Assembly: GCF_000025885.1 (NCBI RefSeq)
Contig: NC_014011.1
Coordinates: 1 to 64,000, forward strand
DNA from: Aminobacterium colombiense DSM 12261
GTDB taxonomy: Bacteria > Synergistota > Synergistia > Synergistales > Aminobacteriaceae
Reading direction: 5' to 3'
Length of the DNA stretch: 64,000 nt
A program made the translations under genes and the position numbers. This document shows positions 36,724 to 45,143 of this stretch, piece after piece. Within the stretch, counting starts at the first letter, position 1. Every line of letters begins with the position of its first letter. The notes beneath the pieces are model-generated. The model was given only the letters and a program-made list of their open reading frames with translations, was not told the DNA's origin and did no database searches.

Positions 36724-37566
36724 TTACCTCTCCTTTCTACACATATTTATAACAAGGGGCACTACGTTGAGAATAAGTAGAAGAACAATAAGCACGAGAG
36801 CGGTTCCATATGCTTTGGAAATCGAAATCCCCTGTCCTACAAGAATATAAAGATGGTTGGACAGAGCCATTGCTGGAGAAAAAACGGAACGCGGGGATGG
36901 TGCGAAGAGAACGGCTCCTGTAAAGAGAATAGGGGCTGTTGCACCCATGGCAAAACTTCCTCCGAGAGCTATGGTTTTGGCAATGTCGTCCATACACCCC
37001 GGAAGAATCAGATGAAAAAGTGTCCACGTTTTTGTAATGCCCAAACTGATTGAAGCCTGCGTAATATTATTAGGAAATTCCAAAAGAGTTTTTTCAACTC
37101 GAACCTCAATAAAGGGAAAGATCATAATTCCAAGAATAAGCCCTCCAGACAAGAGAGACACGCCAAAACCAAGTGTAACGACAAAGAACGTATAGCCAAA
37201 TAGCCCCAGGATAATCGAGGGTATTCCCGCCATTGAATGGATTAAAAAATGGCAAAGAGATACAATCCATGTTGTTTTAGCATAAAAGGCGAGAAAAATT
37301 GCTGTAGGAAGAGCCAAAAAGGAGCCGAATGCGCAAGCAATTGTAGTAAACCAGAAACTTCCCACAATAGCTGGCCAGATTCCTCCTTCTACACCTAAAG
37401 GAAAACCCTGTGGCGTGTTTGTAAGGAAAGAAAGAGAAAGTTCCCTTCCTCCTTGAATAAAAATATATCCAAAAAGAACGCACAAAGATGCTATAACAAA
37501 AAATGCACTTGAAAAAAGCCATAGTCGAAGGGGAAATAGAGAAGCCTTCCCTTTATCGTTTACCAT
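36724..37566 (-). CDS. pstA: Phosphate ABC transporter permease
   Basis: The 280-aa protein has six membrane segments and the MetI-type loop ASISLGITKTWTLFHLILPG, with MAGIPSIILGLFGYTFFV, typical for PstA. It overlaps the end of pstC by 7 bases and pairs with it to form the membrane channel. Confidence 0.93.
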   Translation of the reverse strand: MVNDKGKASLFPLRLWLFSSAFFVIASLCVLFGYIFIQGGRELSLSFLTNTPQGFPLGVEGGIWPAIVGSFWFTTIACAFGSFLALPTAIFLAFYAKTTWIVSLCHFLIHSMAGIPSIILGLFGYTFFVVTLGFGVSLLSGGLILGIMIFPFIEVRVEKTLLEFPNNITQASISLGITKTWTLFHLILPGCMDDIAKTIALGGSFAMGATAPILFTGAVLFAPSPRSVFSPAMALSNHLYILVGQGISISKAYGTALVLIVLLLILNVVPLVINMCRKER

Positions 37567-38429
37567 TTTATCCCCTCATCAATGTGCTTGCGAATAAAAA
37601 AGAAAAAGGAATTAAAGGTAAAGAGCACAAGCATAAGAATTAATCCAGCTGCGAAAAGCGCTTGATAGTGTAAGCTGCCAACGACAGCTCCCCCCATTTC
37701 CAGAGCAATGAGAGCGGGGATCGTCTCAGCCTTGCGAAAAAGATGGGGAAATATGGGGCTGTTTCCAATAACCATCATAACTGCCATCGTTTCTCCCATA
37801 GCTCTTGAAAGGGAAAGAATCAGCGCAGCAAAAATAGCTTTTTTGGCTGTAGGAATAACTAAATAACGCATCATGTGCCATTTTGAGACACTCAGGGCTC
37901 GTGATGCCCGTTCATAATGATGAAGAACTTTAATCATAGATTCATAGCATGTGGAGACGACATAGGGCAAAATCATGATGGCTAAAAGAATTCCACCGGC
38001 GAGCACAGACTCTCCGGAAGACCACGAAAAGTGGGTCTCAAAAAATTTTACAATAATCATAAGGCCTGCAAAACCATAGACAACAGACGGGATACCGGCC
38101 ATGAGATCAATAAGAGGGAGAAGTAACCATTGAATTTTTGGGGGAGCTAAAACCGATAGAATAATAGCCATTCCGACCCCGATAGGAAGAGCAATAGCTG
38201 TTGCAAGAAGGGAAACATAAACAGTGGCGAATATCATCGGCAGAAGGCCAAAAGCAGGCGGGTCGGCCATAGGATTCCATCGTGACCCCGTTAAAAAATG
38301 AAGAAGTGGCGTCTTCTGAAAAAACATAAAACTTTCTTTTGCAATAAAAAGAAATATAAAGAATAAGAAAGAAACAGCCAGCAACGTAAGGGCCTTGCAA
38401 GCCCATACGAAAATCAATTCTTTTTTCAC
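37560..38429 (-). CDS. pstC: Phosphate ABC transporter permease
   Basis: The 289-aa protein has six membrane segments; FMFFQKTPLLHFLTGSRWNP near the N-terminus and MAGIPSVVYGFAGLMII plus RAMGETMAVMMVIGN are PstC hallmarks. It is preceded by a hairpin terminator that separates it from pstS and probably lowers its expression relative to the binding protein. Confidence 0.94.
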   Translation of the reverse strand: MKKELIFVWACKALTLLAVSFLFFIFLFIAKESFMFFQKTPLLHFLTGSRWNPMADPPAFGLLPMIFATVYVSLLATAIALPIGVGMAIILSVLAPPKIQWLLLPLIDLMAGIPSVVYGFAGLMIIVKFFETHFSWSSGESVLAGGILLAIMILPYVVSTCYESMIKVLHHYERASRALSVSKWHMMRYLVIPTAKKAIFAALILSLSRAMGETMAVMMVIGNSPIFPHLFRKAETIPALIALEMGGAVVGSLHYQALFAAGLILMLVLFTFNSFFFFIRKHIDEGIKW

Positions 38430-38458
38430 GTTTCCGAAATCCTCCTCGAATAGCTATG

Positions 38459-38489
38459 AAAAAGGCCGGAGAGGATTCTCCCCGGCCTT
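38459..38489 (-). terminator. Intra-operon terminator between pstS and pstC
   Basis: AAGGCCGG (38462-38469) pairs with CCGGCCTT (38482-38489) and the stem continues with three more pairs after one mismatch; on the minus strand TTTTT follows. It should stop most transcripts after pstS. Confidence 0.85.
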
Positions 38490-38515
38490 GAGCAAACCTT
38501 AATCAAAGGTATACC

Positions 38516-39397
38516 CTACTTTGCAGGTACGAACCCCATCTGTTCCACTATTTTCATGCCCTCAGCAGAAAGCAACTCATCAATAAACGCTTTTTCTATA
38601 GGGGACATATTTCCTTTCTTGACGACAAGAAGTGGTCGTGACACATAATATGTTCCATCGAGAATGTTTTCAACGGTAGGCTCCACTCCATCGACTTTGA
38701 GAGGGACAATTTCTCCCTTGTGCACATTAACCATGCCAAAAGAAGCATAACCGATGGCATTTTTATTTTCTATAACTTTTGTGACAAGGGCGCCCATCGA
38801 GGGAGATTGAATAGCGCTAGGAGTTACATCCACTTTTTTCATAACGCTCTTCTGGAACACTTCGTGAGCCCCGCCGCCAATGTCTCGAATAACGACGACA
38901 ATTTCTTCTTTTGCCAACGCAGGATCAAGATTATTCCACGTTCTATATTCGCCACTAAAAATCTTAACTAATTCATCCTTGGTGAGGTTGGGTTTTACCT
39001 GGCATACTTTGTTGTCAGGATTAACCGAAATGGTCAGAGCGTCTGTTCCAATATGAAACTCGTGGTAATCTCCGATAGCTTTTTTTTCTTCTTCTTTAAC
39101 GGTACGTGCTGTCATCCCAAAATTACTTGTCCCGTCAAGAACGGCCTTTACTCCTTCTCCGGAACCGCCCCCAGAGACAAAAATTTCAATTTTGGCGTCA
39201 GGAAGAGAGGCATCAATTTTATTCCACGTGCCGTATTTTTCCATAAACTGCTGTGCCACTTGTGAAATAACAGGAGCAAGGGTAGATGATCCTTTAAAGA
39301 AAATCTGACCGTCTGCAGCGATAGCAAGCTGACTTCCTGCAATAACAAGACTCATAATCATGATAGAAGCGAATAAAAAACGGAAAAACCTATGCAA
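38516..39397 (-). CDS. pstS: Phosphate-binding protein
   Basis: The 293-aa protein has a signal peptide (about 27 residues, ending SQLAIAADG) and the phosphate-binding features of PstS: FKGSSTLAPVISQVAQQF, SGGGSGEGVKAVLDGTSNFGMTART and AIGYASFGMV. The start is TTG 39397, which has AGGAGG 9 bases upstream and keeps the signal peptide complete. It is first in pstSCAB, followed by an internal terminator. I see no clear Pho box, but the 140-base gap to panE would be the place for it. Confidence 0.94.
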   Translation of the reverse strand: MHRFFRFLFASIMIMSLVIAGSQLAIAADGQIFFKGSSTLAPVISQVAQQFMEKYGTWNKIDASLPDAKIEIFVSGGGSGEGVKAVLDGTSNFGMTARTVKEEEKKAIGDYHEFHIGTDALTISVNPDNKVCQVKPNLTKDELVKIFSGEYRTWNNLDPALAKEEIVVVIRDIGGGAHEVFQKSVMKKVDVTPSAIQSPSMGALVTKVIENKNAIGYASFGMVNVHKGEIVPLKVDGVEPTVENILDGTYYVSRPLLVVKKGNMSPIEKAFIDELLSAEGMKIVEQMGFVPAK

Positions 39398-39539
39398 TTA
39401 TAACTACCTCCTATAAGTTGTATGCCAATAATTTATGTCCGAACATTGTAACCTGTAAAAGAATTTTTGTCTATGTGGTCGTAATAATGTCGAATATAAT
39501 AAAGTAGAAAAGGCAAATTAACGAAAGGAGTGTTTCTCT

Positions 39540-40457
39540 ATGCGCATTTGCATCGCGGGACTTGGAGGTGTGGGCGGCTACTTTGGAGGCCGCCTTGCAG
39601 TTGCCTATGAAACATCAGCTGAACATGAAATCTCTTTCCTTTGCCGGGGAGAACATATGAACCGCATTAGGGAAAAGGGACTTGTAGTTACAACCCCCCG
39701 GGAAACATTTGTCGCTCACCCCCGTGTAGTTTCAGATTCGCCAGCAGAAATAGGTTGTGTTGACGTACTCTTTTTCGCAGTCAAGGGATATGACTTGCAG
39801 GCCTTTGCCAAGGCTGCCCGTCCTCTATGCCATAATCAGACCCTTCTAATTCCTCTTGGAAATGGCGTAGATAATGCGGATATCCTTTGTAAAGAAAAAA
39901 TTCCAGGCATTCTTTTCAATGGTTGCGTTTACATTTCTGCCTTTATTGCCTCCCCCGGCGAAATTCGCCAGGTTGGAGGAAATTGTAAAATGATTGTAGG
40001 TCCCGTGAATGACCACATCGAGAAACATCGTTCCTTTGAAAAAGTGATGAAAGAAGGAGGCATTCTTTTCGAACTCACTCCAGAAATTGACTTGGCTGTC
40101 TGGACAAAATTTATTTTCATGAGCCCTATGGCCGCGGTAACAACCCTCAAGAGAGCGTCTTTTGGGGAGGTTCTTTCTCAAAAGAGAACCCGAGACATGG
40201 TATTAAATCTCATGAAAGAGGTTGAATCCCTTGCTCAGAAAAGGGGGATAGCCCTCCCTGGAAATATTGTTGAGGTATCTCTTGAGAAGGCTCAATCTTT
40301 CCCGCCAGAAACTCGTTCTTCTATGGAGCTCGATGCCTCAAAGGGGCGTCCTACAGAACTTGAAACTTTTGTAGGTGCTGTGGTTCGTCTTGCAGAAGAT
40401 GCAGGGATCTCCGTGCCTCTTTATGAGAAGGTTTACAAGGCGCTCCTGCAAGAATAG
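39540..40457 (+). CDS. panE: 2-dehydropantoate 2-reductase (ketopantoate reductase)
   Basis: PanE reduces ketopantoate to pantoate with NADPH, the step before PanC in pantothenate synthesis. The 305-aa protein has IAGLGGVGGYFGGRLA, LFFAVKGYDLQAFAKA, the catalytic lysine candidate in DLAVWTKFIF and the late SSMELDASKGRPTELE motif. ATG 39540 follows GAAAGGAG. PanE-like folds also include other oxoacid reductases, so specificity is probable rather than proven. It stands alone, divergent from pstS. Confidence 0.9.
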   Translation: MRICIAGLGGVGGYFGGRLAVAYETSAEHEISFLCRGEHMNRIREKGLVVTTPRETFVAHPRVVSDSPAEIGCVDVLFFAVKGYDLQAFAKAARPLCHNQTLLIPLGNGVDNADILCKEKIPGILFNGCVYISAFIASPGEIRQVGGNCKMIVGPVNDHIEKHRSFEKVMKEGGILFELTPEIDLAVWTKFIFMSPMAAVTTLKRASFGEVLSQKRTRDMVLNLMKEVESLAQKRGIALPGNIVEVSLEKAQSFPPETRSSMELDASKGRPTELETFVGAVVRLAEDAGISVPLYEKVYKALLQE

Positions 40458-40598
40458 AGGAGGAACAGATAGCCAGAGCGGAAGACAGGGGTTGTTCCCA
40501 CTCAGGAAACGATACGCTGGTGGGGTGTAGGAGGGAGGCCTCTGCCGCAATTGTGCCTCATGCATCTATCCTGCCTGTTCTTTTGCAGCGAAACCCCG
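40458..40598. other. GC-rich unexplained gap between convergent genes
   Basis: This 141-base stretch is richer in GC than its surroundings and contains complementary segments: CAGAG (near 40476) with CTCTG (near 40538), CCCAC (40499) with GTGGG (40521), AGACAGG with CCTGTTCTTTT. It has no ORF with a ribosome site that I would accept. It may simply hold terminators for both sides or a small structured RNA. I cannot assign it. Confidence 0.3.
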
Positions 40599-41270
40599 CT
40601 AGCTTTCCTGGCTCCATCCGGGGATATAAAGTTTTTTTTCAAGAAGAGAAAGAAGCCAACTGGCTAAGGTTACCATTATGAGATATATAACGCCGACAAC
40701 GGTAAAGACAAGAGTATATCTGAAGGAACGGGACGCTACAATCTTCCCGGCGCCGGTCAGTTCTATGTACGTGAGCATGTAGGCGAGAGAGGAATACTTG
40801 ATAAGATAGATCATCTCGTTAGAACAGCCAGGGATAGCCCGTCGAAAGGCCTGAGGAAGAATAATATTCAGGATGGCTTGCCATTTCGTCATGCCCAGAG
40901 CCTGAGCGGCAATGAGCTGTCCACCTTTAACGGACTGTATGGCTCCTCGTATATACTCTGAGTTATAAGCTCCATTGCAGATAATAAAACCCAATACAGA
41001 AGCAGCAAAGGGACTTAAAGTGATGCCAAAAGAGGGAAGGCCGAAATAGAGCATAAAAAGAAGAATCAAAAGAGGCGTTCCCTTAAAAAAAATAACATAG
41101 AGTCTGCAGAGGAATGAAATAGTGTTGTTCCCGTACACCCGTCCTATGGCTATGACAGTACCTGCAGCTATTCCAAAAGGAATAGACACCACAATGAGTT
41201 TTAAAGTCATGATTATGCCTGTCAGCAATGCTGGCAGCACATCCTGCTGAATAAAAAGCAGATCATTCAT
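40599..41270 (-). CDS. Polar amino-acid ABC transporter permease
   Basis: The 223-aa protein is a His/Glu/Gln/Arg-opine family permease with about five membrane segments, the FFKGTPLLILLFMLYFGLP motif and the ATPase-contact loop AAQALGMTKWQAILNIILPQAF. It overlaps the ATPase gene by 8 bases and is the last of a four-gene operon (binding protein, permease, ATPase, permease). Confidence 0.92.
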   Translation of the reverse strand: MNDLLFIQQDVLPALLTGIIMTLKLIVVSIPFGIAAGTVIAIGRVYGNNTISFLCRLYVIFFKGTPLLILLFMLYFGLPSFGITLSPFAASVLGFIICNGAYNSEYIRGAIQSVKGGQLIAAQALGMTKWQAILNIILPQAFRRAIPGCSNEMIYLIKYSSLAYMLTYIELTGAGKIVASRSFRYTLVFTVVGVIYLIMVTLASWLLSLLEKKLYIPGWSQES

Positions 41271-42042
41271 TGCTCTTCCCCAGTTCTCCGTAAAGATCCA
41301 TCAATTTGCGAAGGAACTGACGGGTTCGTTCGTATTGAGGGGTATTAAGCAATTTGTCGGGAGACCCGCTTTCAAGAATTCTGCCTTCTTCCATAAACAT
41401 AATTTCGTTTGCTACAGAACAGGCAAAACCCATTTCGTGGGTTACCACTAGCATTGTCATTCCGCCTTTAGCGAGATTGCGCATAACTTCAAGTACTTCT
41501 CCAATAAGCTCTGGGTCAAGGGCAGATGTAGGTTCATCGAAAAGCATAACATCAGGATCCATGGCTAAAGCTCTGGCTATAGAGACTCTCTGGGCTTGCC
41601 CTCCGGAAAGCTGGGTGGGATAGTGATCAGCAAAAGCCGCCATACCTACACGCTCAAGTTCCAGCATTGCTTTTTCCCGGGCATGTTTTTTATCCATGCC
41701 TTTTACTTTTAAAAGAGCAATTTCCACATTACGAAGGGCTGTCAGGTGATCAAAAAGGTAGAAGTTTTGAAAGACCATCCCCATTTTCTGGCGTAAGACG
41801 TTGATACTTTTCTTCGAATGAGTAACCTCTTCGCCGTGAAGCCAGATCTGGCCAGAATCAGGAATGGTAAGCTGATTGATGCAGCGAAGCAACGTGCTTT
41901 TGCCCGTTCCTGAAGGACCAATAAAGACCTTGGTCTCACCTTTGCGAACGGTGAAGGAAATCCCTCTTAAAACTTCAACGCCGCCGTAGGATTTATGAAT
42001 ATCCTCAACTCGCAAAATAATGTCCTTTGTTTTATCACTCAT
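41263..42042 (-). CDS. Polar amino-acid ABC transporter ATP-binding protein
   Basis: The 259-aa GlnQ-type ATPase shows FIGPSGTGKSTLLRCIN (Walker A), LSGGQAQRVSIARALAMDPD (signature), MLFDEPTSALDPE (Walker B) and VVTHEMGFA (switch His). It lies between the two permease genes, with a 2-base gap to the one upstream. A heterodimeric permease pair is expected. Confidence 0.94.
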   Translation of the reverse strand: MSDKTKDIILRVEDIHKSYGGVEVLRGISFTVRKGETKVFIGPSGTGKSTLLRCINQLTIPDSGQIWLHGEEVTHSKKSINVLRQKMGMVFQNFYLFDHLTALRNVEIALLKVKGMDKKHAREKAMLELERVGMAAFADHYPTQLSGGQAQRVSIARALAMDPDVMLFDEPTSALDPELIGEVLEVMRNLAKGGMTMLVVTHEMGFACSVANEIMFMEEGRILESGSPDKLLNTPQYERTRQFLRKLMDLYGELGKSNE

Positions 42043-42044
42043 TG

Positions 42045-42719
42045 TTACCGTTCTCCATTTCCATAGCCAGGAATTCTCATTTTATTTTCTATCATGTGAA
42101 GCAAGCGCATACCGCCATAATTTAAAAGAATAAAGATAATGGCGCAGGTTAAAAATATAGGCATAGGCTTATAGGTTCTTGAGACCACAAGGTTTGCCCT
42201 TGTAAGAATTTCAAGAACGCCTATTGCATAGGTTACCGAAGAATCTGTAAGAAGGATAGGATATTCATTTGACCAACCCGGCAGAGCAATGCGCAATGCC
42301 TGAGGCAGAATAATCCATATAATGGCCTGTAATTTATTCATCCCCAGTGATCGGGCCGCTAGCATCTGACCCTCCCCAAGGGAGAGGATACTGCCCCTGA
42401 AAATCTGAGATTGATAGGCGGCGCTTCGTAATCCGAGAACAACCACAGCAGTAGAAAAAGCCGAAGCATCTATCCTAAGAGAGGGAAAAATTCCAAAAAA
42501 GAAGAGGAAAAGCAATACGAGATTGGGAAGCCCCCTAAAAATCCATACGTAGGCTTTTACCATTTTCTGTATGGAAGCAGAACCATATACCTGACCAATG
42601 GCCAAAGGAAGCCCCATGCATAGACCAAGGGCCAGGGCCAGGGCTACAATTCTTAGCGTGACCAGTGTCCCCTGCAGCAAATATGGTAAGGACTGAACAA
42701 CAACCTCAATGTTTTCCAT
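42045..42719 (-). CDS. Polar amino-acid ABC transporter permease
   Basis: The 224-aa protein is the partner permease, with WIFRGLPNLVLLFLFFFGIFP and the loop AARSLGMNKLQAIIWIILPQAL. It is preceded by an intra-operon terminator (42769-42798), so read-through from the binding-protein gene is needed for expression. Confidence 0.92.
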   Translation of the reverse strand: MENIEVVVQSLPYLLQGTLVTLRIVALALALGLCMGLPLAIGQVYGSASIQKMVKAYVWIFRGLPNLVLLFLFFFGIFPSLRIDASAFSTAVVVLGLRSAAYQSQIFRGSILSLGEGQMLAARSLGMNKLQAIIWIILPQALRIALPGWSNEYPILLTDSSVTYAIGVLEILTRANLVVSRTYKPMPIFLTCAIIFILLNYGGMRLLHMIENKMRIPGYGNGER

Positions 42720-42768
42720 CTTCTTGAATCTCCCTTGTCAAAATCATAACAAAATCAAAGTTGTAACA

Positions 42769-42798
42769 GAAAAAAAGGGGAATGAGCCTCATTCCCCT
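42769..42798 (-). terminator. Intra-operon terminator after the amino-acid binding-protein gene
   Basis: AGGGGAATGAG (42776-42786) and CTCATTCCCCT (42788-42798) form an 11-base-arm perfect inverted repeat; on the minus strand it is followed by about seven T. It separates the binding-protein gene from the membrane components. Confidence 0.9.
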
Positions 42799-42834
42799 CA
42801 TGTTTCAGGTAATTCTACCTCAAGGTGAACTGGT

Positions 42835-43590
42835 TTAAAACATCTTATATTTCAATTTTAATTCATTCCACATTGGGGATGTCATGAGACGGTCAAGGCC
42901 TTCATTGATGAGGTCGTGAAGTTCCTTGTCCTCTTTCCTCATAGCTACGGCATATTCCTCGCCTGTAGAGATTGTTCCGATAATTTTCATATCCTTACCT
43001 TCAACAGCCTTTGCCACAATCACATCATCCATCATAGCAGCGTCTATCCGGCCATTTTCCAGGTCTTTTGCCGCCAGTGGGAAATTATCATAAAGTTTCA
43101 GATTTTGACTGGGAATTATTCCCGTTTTGACCACATAATCTTCAAGCCACATAGCTGCAGTGCAGCCGCGCTGGGTTCCAATGGTGTGCTTTCCATCAAA
43201 AAGGTTTCCCATATTTGTGTCGGTATTGTTTCGAACGCAAACAGCCTGATTAATGATCCAGTAGACCTTGCTGAAAGCTACCACTTCGCGGCGTTCCGGA
43301 GAGGCTGTCATGCCAGAATAAACCATATCGATCTTTTTAGCGAGAAGGGCTGGAATAATTCCATCCCACGCCATGGGCTGAACCTTGACTTCGAAACCCA
43401 TTTCTTTAGCGATCCATTGAATGGACTCTACGTCAAAGCCTGCGGGTTTGCCATCTTGGCCAATAAAAGAATAAGGATAGTAGTCGCCGTCAATTCCTAC
43501 TATATACGTTTTCTTGTCAGCGGCAAGAACATTGCTTGCCCCAAGAACAACAAAGATACAGCACAACAAAAGTACACCAATTTTTTTCAT
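42835..43590 (-). CDS. Polar amino-acid ABC transporter substrate-binding protein
   Basis: The 251-aa protein has a signal peptide (MKKIGVLLLCCIFVVLGASNVLAAD) and a type 2 periplasmic fold with the family motif GFDVESIQWIAKEMG followed by PAMAWDGIIPALLAKKIDMV-like sequence and TASPERREVVAFSKVYW. The ligand is probably a polar or charged amino acid; which one is not visible. It is the first gene of its operon and likely the most highly expressed because of the terminator behind it. Confidence 0.93.
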   Translation of the reverse strand: MKKIGVLLLCCIFVVLGASNVLAADKKTYIVGIDGDYYPYSFIGQDGKPAGFDVESIQWIAKEMGFEVKVQPMAWDGIIPALLAKKIDMVYSGMTASPERREVVAFSKVYWIINQAVCVRNNTDTNMGNLFDGKHTIGTQRGCTAAMWLEDYVVKTGIIPSQNLKLYDNFPLAAKDLENGRIDAAMMDDVIVAKAVEGKDMKIIGTISTGEEYAVAMRKEDKELHDLINEGLDRLMTSPMWNELKLKYKMF

Positions 43591-43698
43591 AATGTTACCC
43601 CCTCAGTGAAATAATAATTCTTCTAGATAATAATTCATCACGCTAAAGCGCCAGTCGAGTAAAGATTATAGTGAAATAAAGGGGTGCTGTCAACAGAT

Positions 43699-43727
43699 TT
43701 GACCATGTATTCTTGTGTGGGTTAGAT
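43699..43727 (+). promoter_or_regulatory. Probable promoter of the selenoprotein msrA gene
   Basis: TTGACC (43699-43704) and TTAGAT (43722-43727) are separated by 17 bases, about 95 bases before the msrA start and pointing to it. Confidence 0.55.
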
Positions 43728-43821
43728 ATACGAAGTTTTTTAGTGTATCATAATAAAAATAGGGATGTGGGGTAAGATTAAAAAGATAAAGTGATGTTTG
43801 GCATTAAAGAGAGGGCAAGGA

Positions 43822-44598
43822 ATGTGGAAACGAAGAGAATGTCTTTTTAACGGTATGACCATCATTGTCATAGGGGTGTTCCTTGCTATTTACCCGGGTA
43901 TTATTTTTGCCGAAGAATCTAATATGGAAAAGGAGATGGCATTTATGGAAAATATCCTTCCCGCCATAGATAGCGTAGAGCATAAAAGAACTGAATTAGC
44001 GACCTTTGCCCTTGGCTGATTTTGGGGGCCAGACGCCCAGTTCGGGCTTCTTTCAGGTGTTATCAGTACAAAAGTAGGGTATACCGGAGGGGACAGGCCA
44101 GATCCCACTTATCATACGTTAGGGAATCATACGGAAAGCATTCAAGTCGTATATGATCCGGATGTTATTTCTTACGAGGACCTTTTAGAGGTCTTTACAG
44201 AAGGACATGACCCCACGCTTCCTATCTTTTCGCGGCAATATATGTCTGCCATCTTCTATGAGAACGAAGAGCAGAAGGCAGGGGCTGAGGGCTGGAAAGA
44301 ACATTTGCAGCAAGAAACAGGCCGTCCAGTGCGAACGCAAATCCTCCCTCTTGAAACATTTTATCTGGCTGAGGCCTATCATCAGAAATACTGGTTGCGT
44401 ATGGACAGCGCTTTTTTCCAGGAATATAAGAAGATCTATCCTTCTCTGGACAAACTTTTGCAGTCTACGGCCGTTGCAAGGGTTAACGGATACCTTGGCG
44501 GCTACGGTACCCTAAAAGAGCTTGAGGCGGAACTCCTCCTCCTTGGTCTTTCTGAGGAAGGACAAAGGAGACTTAGAAACATTGTTTTTAGCCGTTAA
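43822..44598 (+). CDS. msrA: Exported selenocysteine-containing peptide methionine sulfoxide reductase MsrA
   Basis: MsrA reduces methionine-S-sulfoxide in oxidised proteins. The frame is interrupted by one TGA at 44017-44019, exactly where the catalytic cysteine lies: LATFALG-TGA-FWGPDAQF matches the family GCFWG motif. After it the frame stays intact to 44598 with GYTGG, YHTLGNHTESIQVVYDP, GHDPT, RQYMSAIFY and FYLAEAYHQKYW, all MsrA hallmarks. Read as Sec (residue 66) the protein is 258 aa. A signal peptide (cleavage after residue 30, IFA) suggests export. The mature part has no cysteine, so there is no resolving Cys. ATG 43822 follows AGAGAGG by 7 bases. A SECIS-like hairpin follows the TGA. 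A nonsense mutation would not be expected at this codon. Confidence 0.88.
44031..44051 (+). promoter_or_regulatory. Bacterial SECIS-like hairpin downstream of the msrA UGA codon
   Basis: AGA-C-GCCC (44031-44038) pairs with GGGC-T-TCT (44044-44051), leaving a five-base loop AGTTC that contains the G-U pair needed by SelB. The loop G lies 20 bases after the TGA, within the range of about 16-37 bases known for bacterial SECIS elements. The element lies inside the coding sequence, as usual in bacteria. Confidence 0.7.
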
Positions 44599-45017
44599 CT
44601 ATTAGGCTCCATAGAGATGAAAAGAGCTGAAGCGCTGGCTGCCTCTTGACCGGTGCTATTTTTTAAGAGAGCTGATGTGCGAATCCTCTTGCCTAGGACA
44701 GAATCAATTTTCCCATAGAATGTGTATTCTTCACCTATCTTGACTGGTTGTCTGTACCGTATTTCAAAAGTAGCTGTTACAGCCCAGATACCAGTTTCTT
44801 TCTTTACTGCCCATGCCATGGCATCATCGAAAATGGAGGCGATAATCCCGCCATGCACAATTCCTTCATACCCGCAGTGGGAGGAGTCGGGGGTTAATCG
44901 GATAATGGTTTTCCTCCGTTCACTATCCCAGTAGATTGCGAGCTTAAGGGATCGAGGGTTCGTGTTAGTGGTGTCACAAACAAAACACCCTTGCGACCCT
45001 TCCAGTTTCTCTATCAT
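44595..45017 (-). CDS. PaaI-family hotdog thioesterase
   Basis: The 140-aa protein has the PaaI/YdiI-type pattern YEGIVHGGIIASIFDDAMAWA with the active-site HGG and Asp, and TATFEIRYRQPVKIGEEYTF. A CFVC pair sits near the N-terminus. It probably hydrolyses an acyl- or aryl-CoA. ATG 45017 follows AAGGAG by 10 bases. Its end overlaps the msrA end by 4 bases in convergent orientation. Confidence 0.88.
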   Translation of the reverse strand: MIEKLEGSQGCFVCDTTNTNPRSLKLAIYWDSERRKTIIRLTPDSSHCGYEGIVHGGIIASIFDDAMAWAVKKETGIWAVTATFEIRYRQPVKIGEEYTFYGKIDSVLGKRIRTSALLKNSTGQEAASASALFISMEPNS

Positions 45018-45143
45018 TTCTATTCAACTCCTTTGCATAGAGGTAGATTTTTTAGAAAAAGCGGATTTGAAAAACGCTATAATAATACATAAAAGGTATT
45101 TGATTGCGCAATGAAGTAATATTAAACAAGGAGGTTGGATACT

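Noticed and set aside
40458-40598. SRP RNA, tmRNA or RNase P RNA
   Set aside because: The diagnostic conserved sequences of these RNAs are not present.
42916-43614. 232-codon plus-strand frame opposite the amino-acid binding-protein gene
   Set aside because: It is a shadow of a well-defined binding protein with signal peptide.
44017-44019. Reading msrA as two fragments split by a nonsense mutation
   Set aside because: The only stop falls on the catalytic Cys codon, the frame continues without damage, and a SECIS-like hairpin follows. Recoding explains more.
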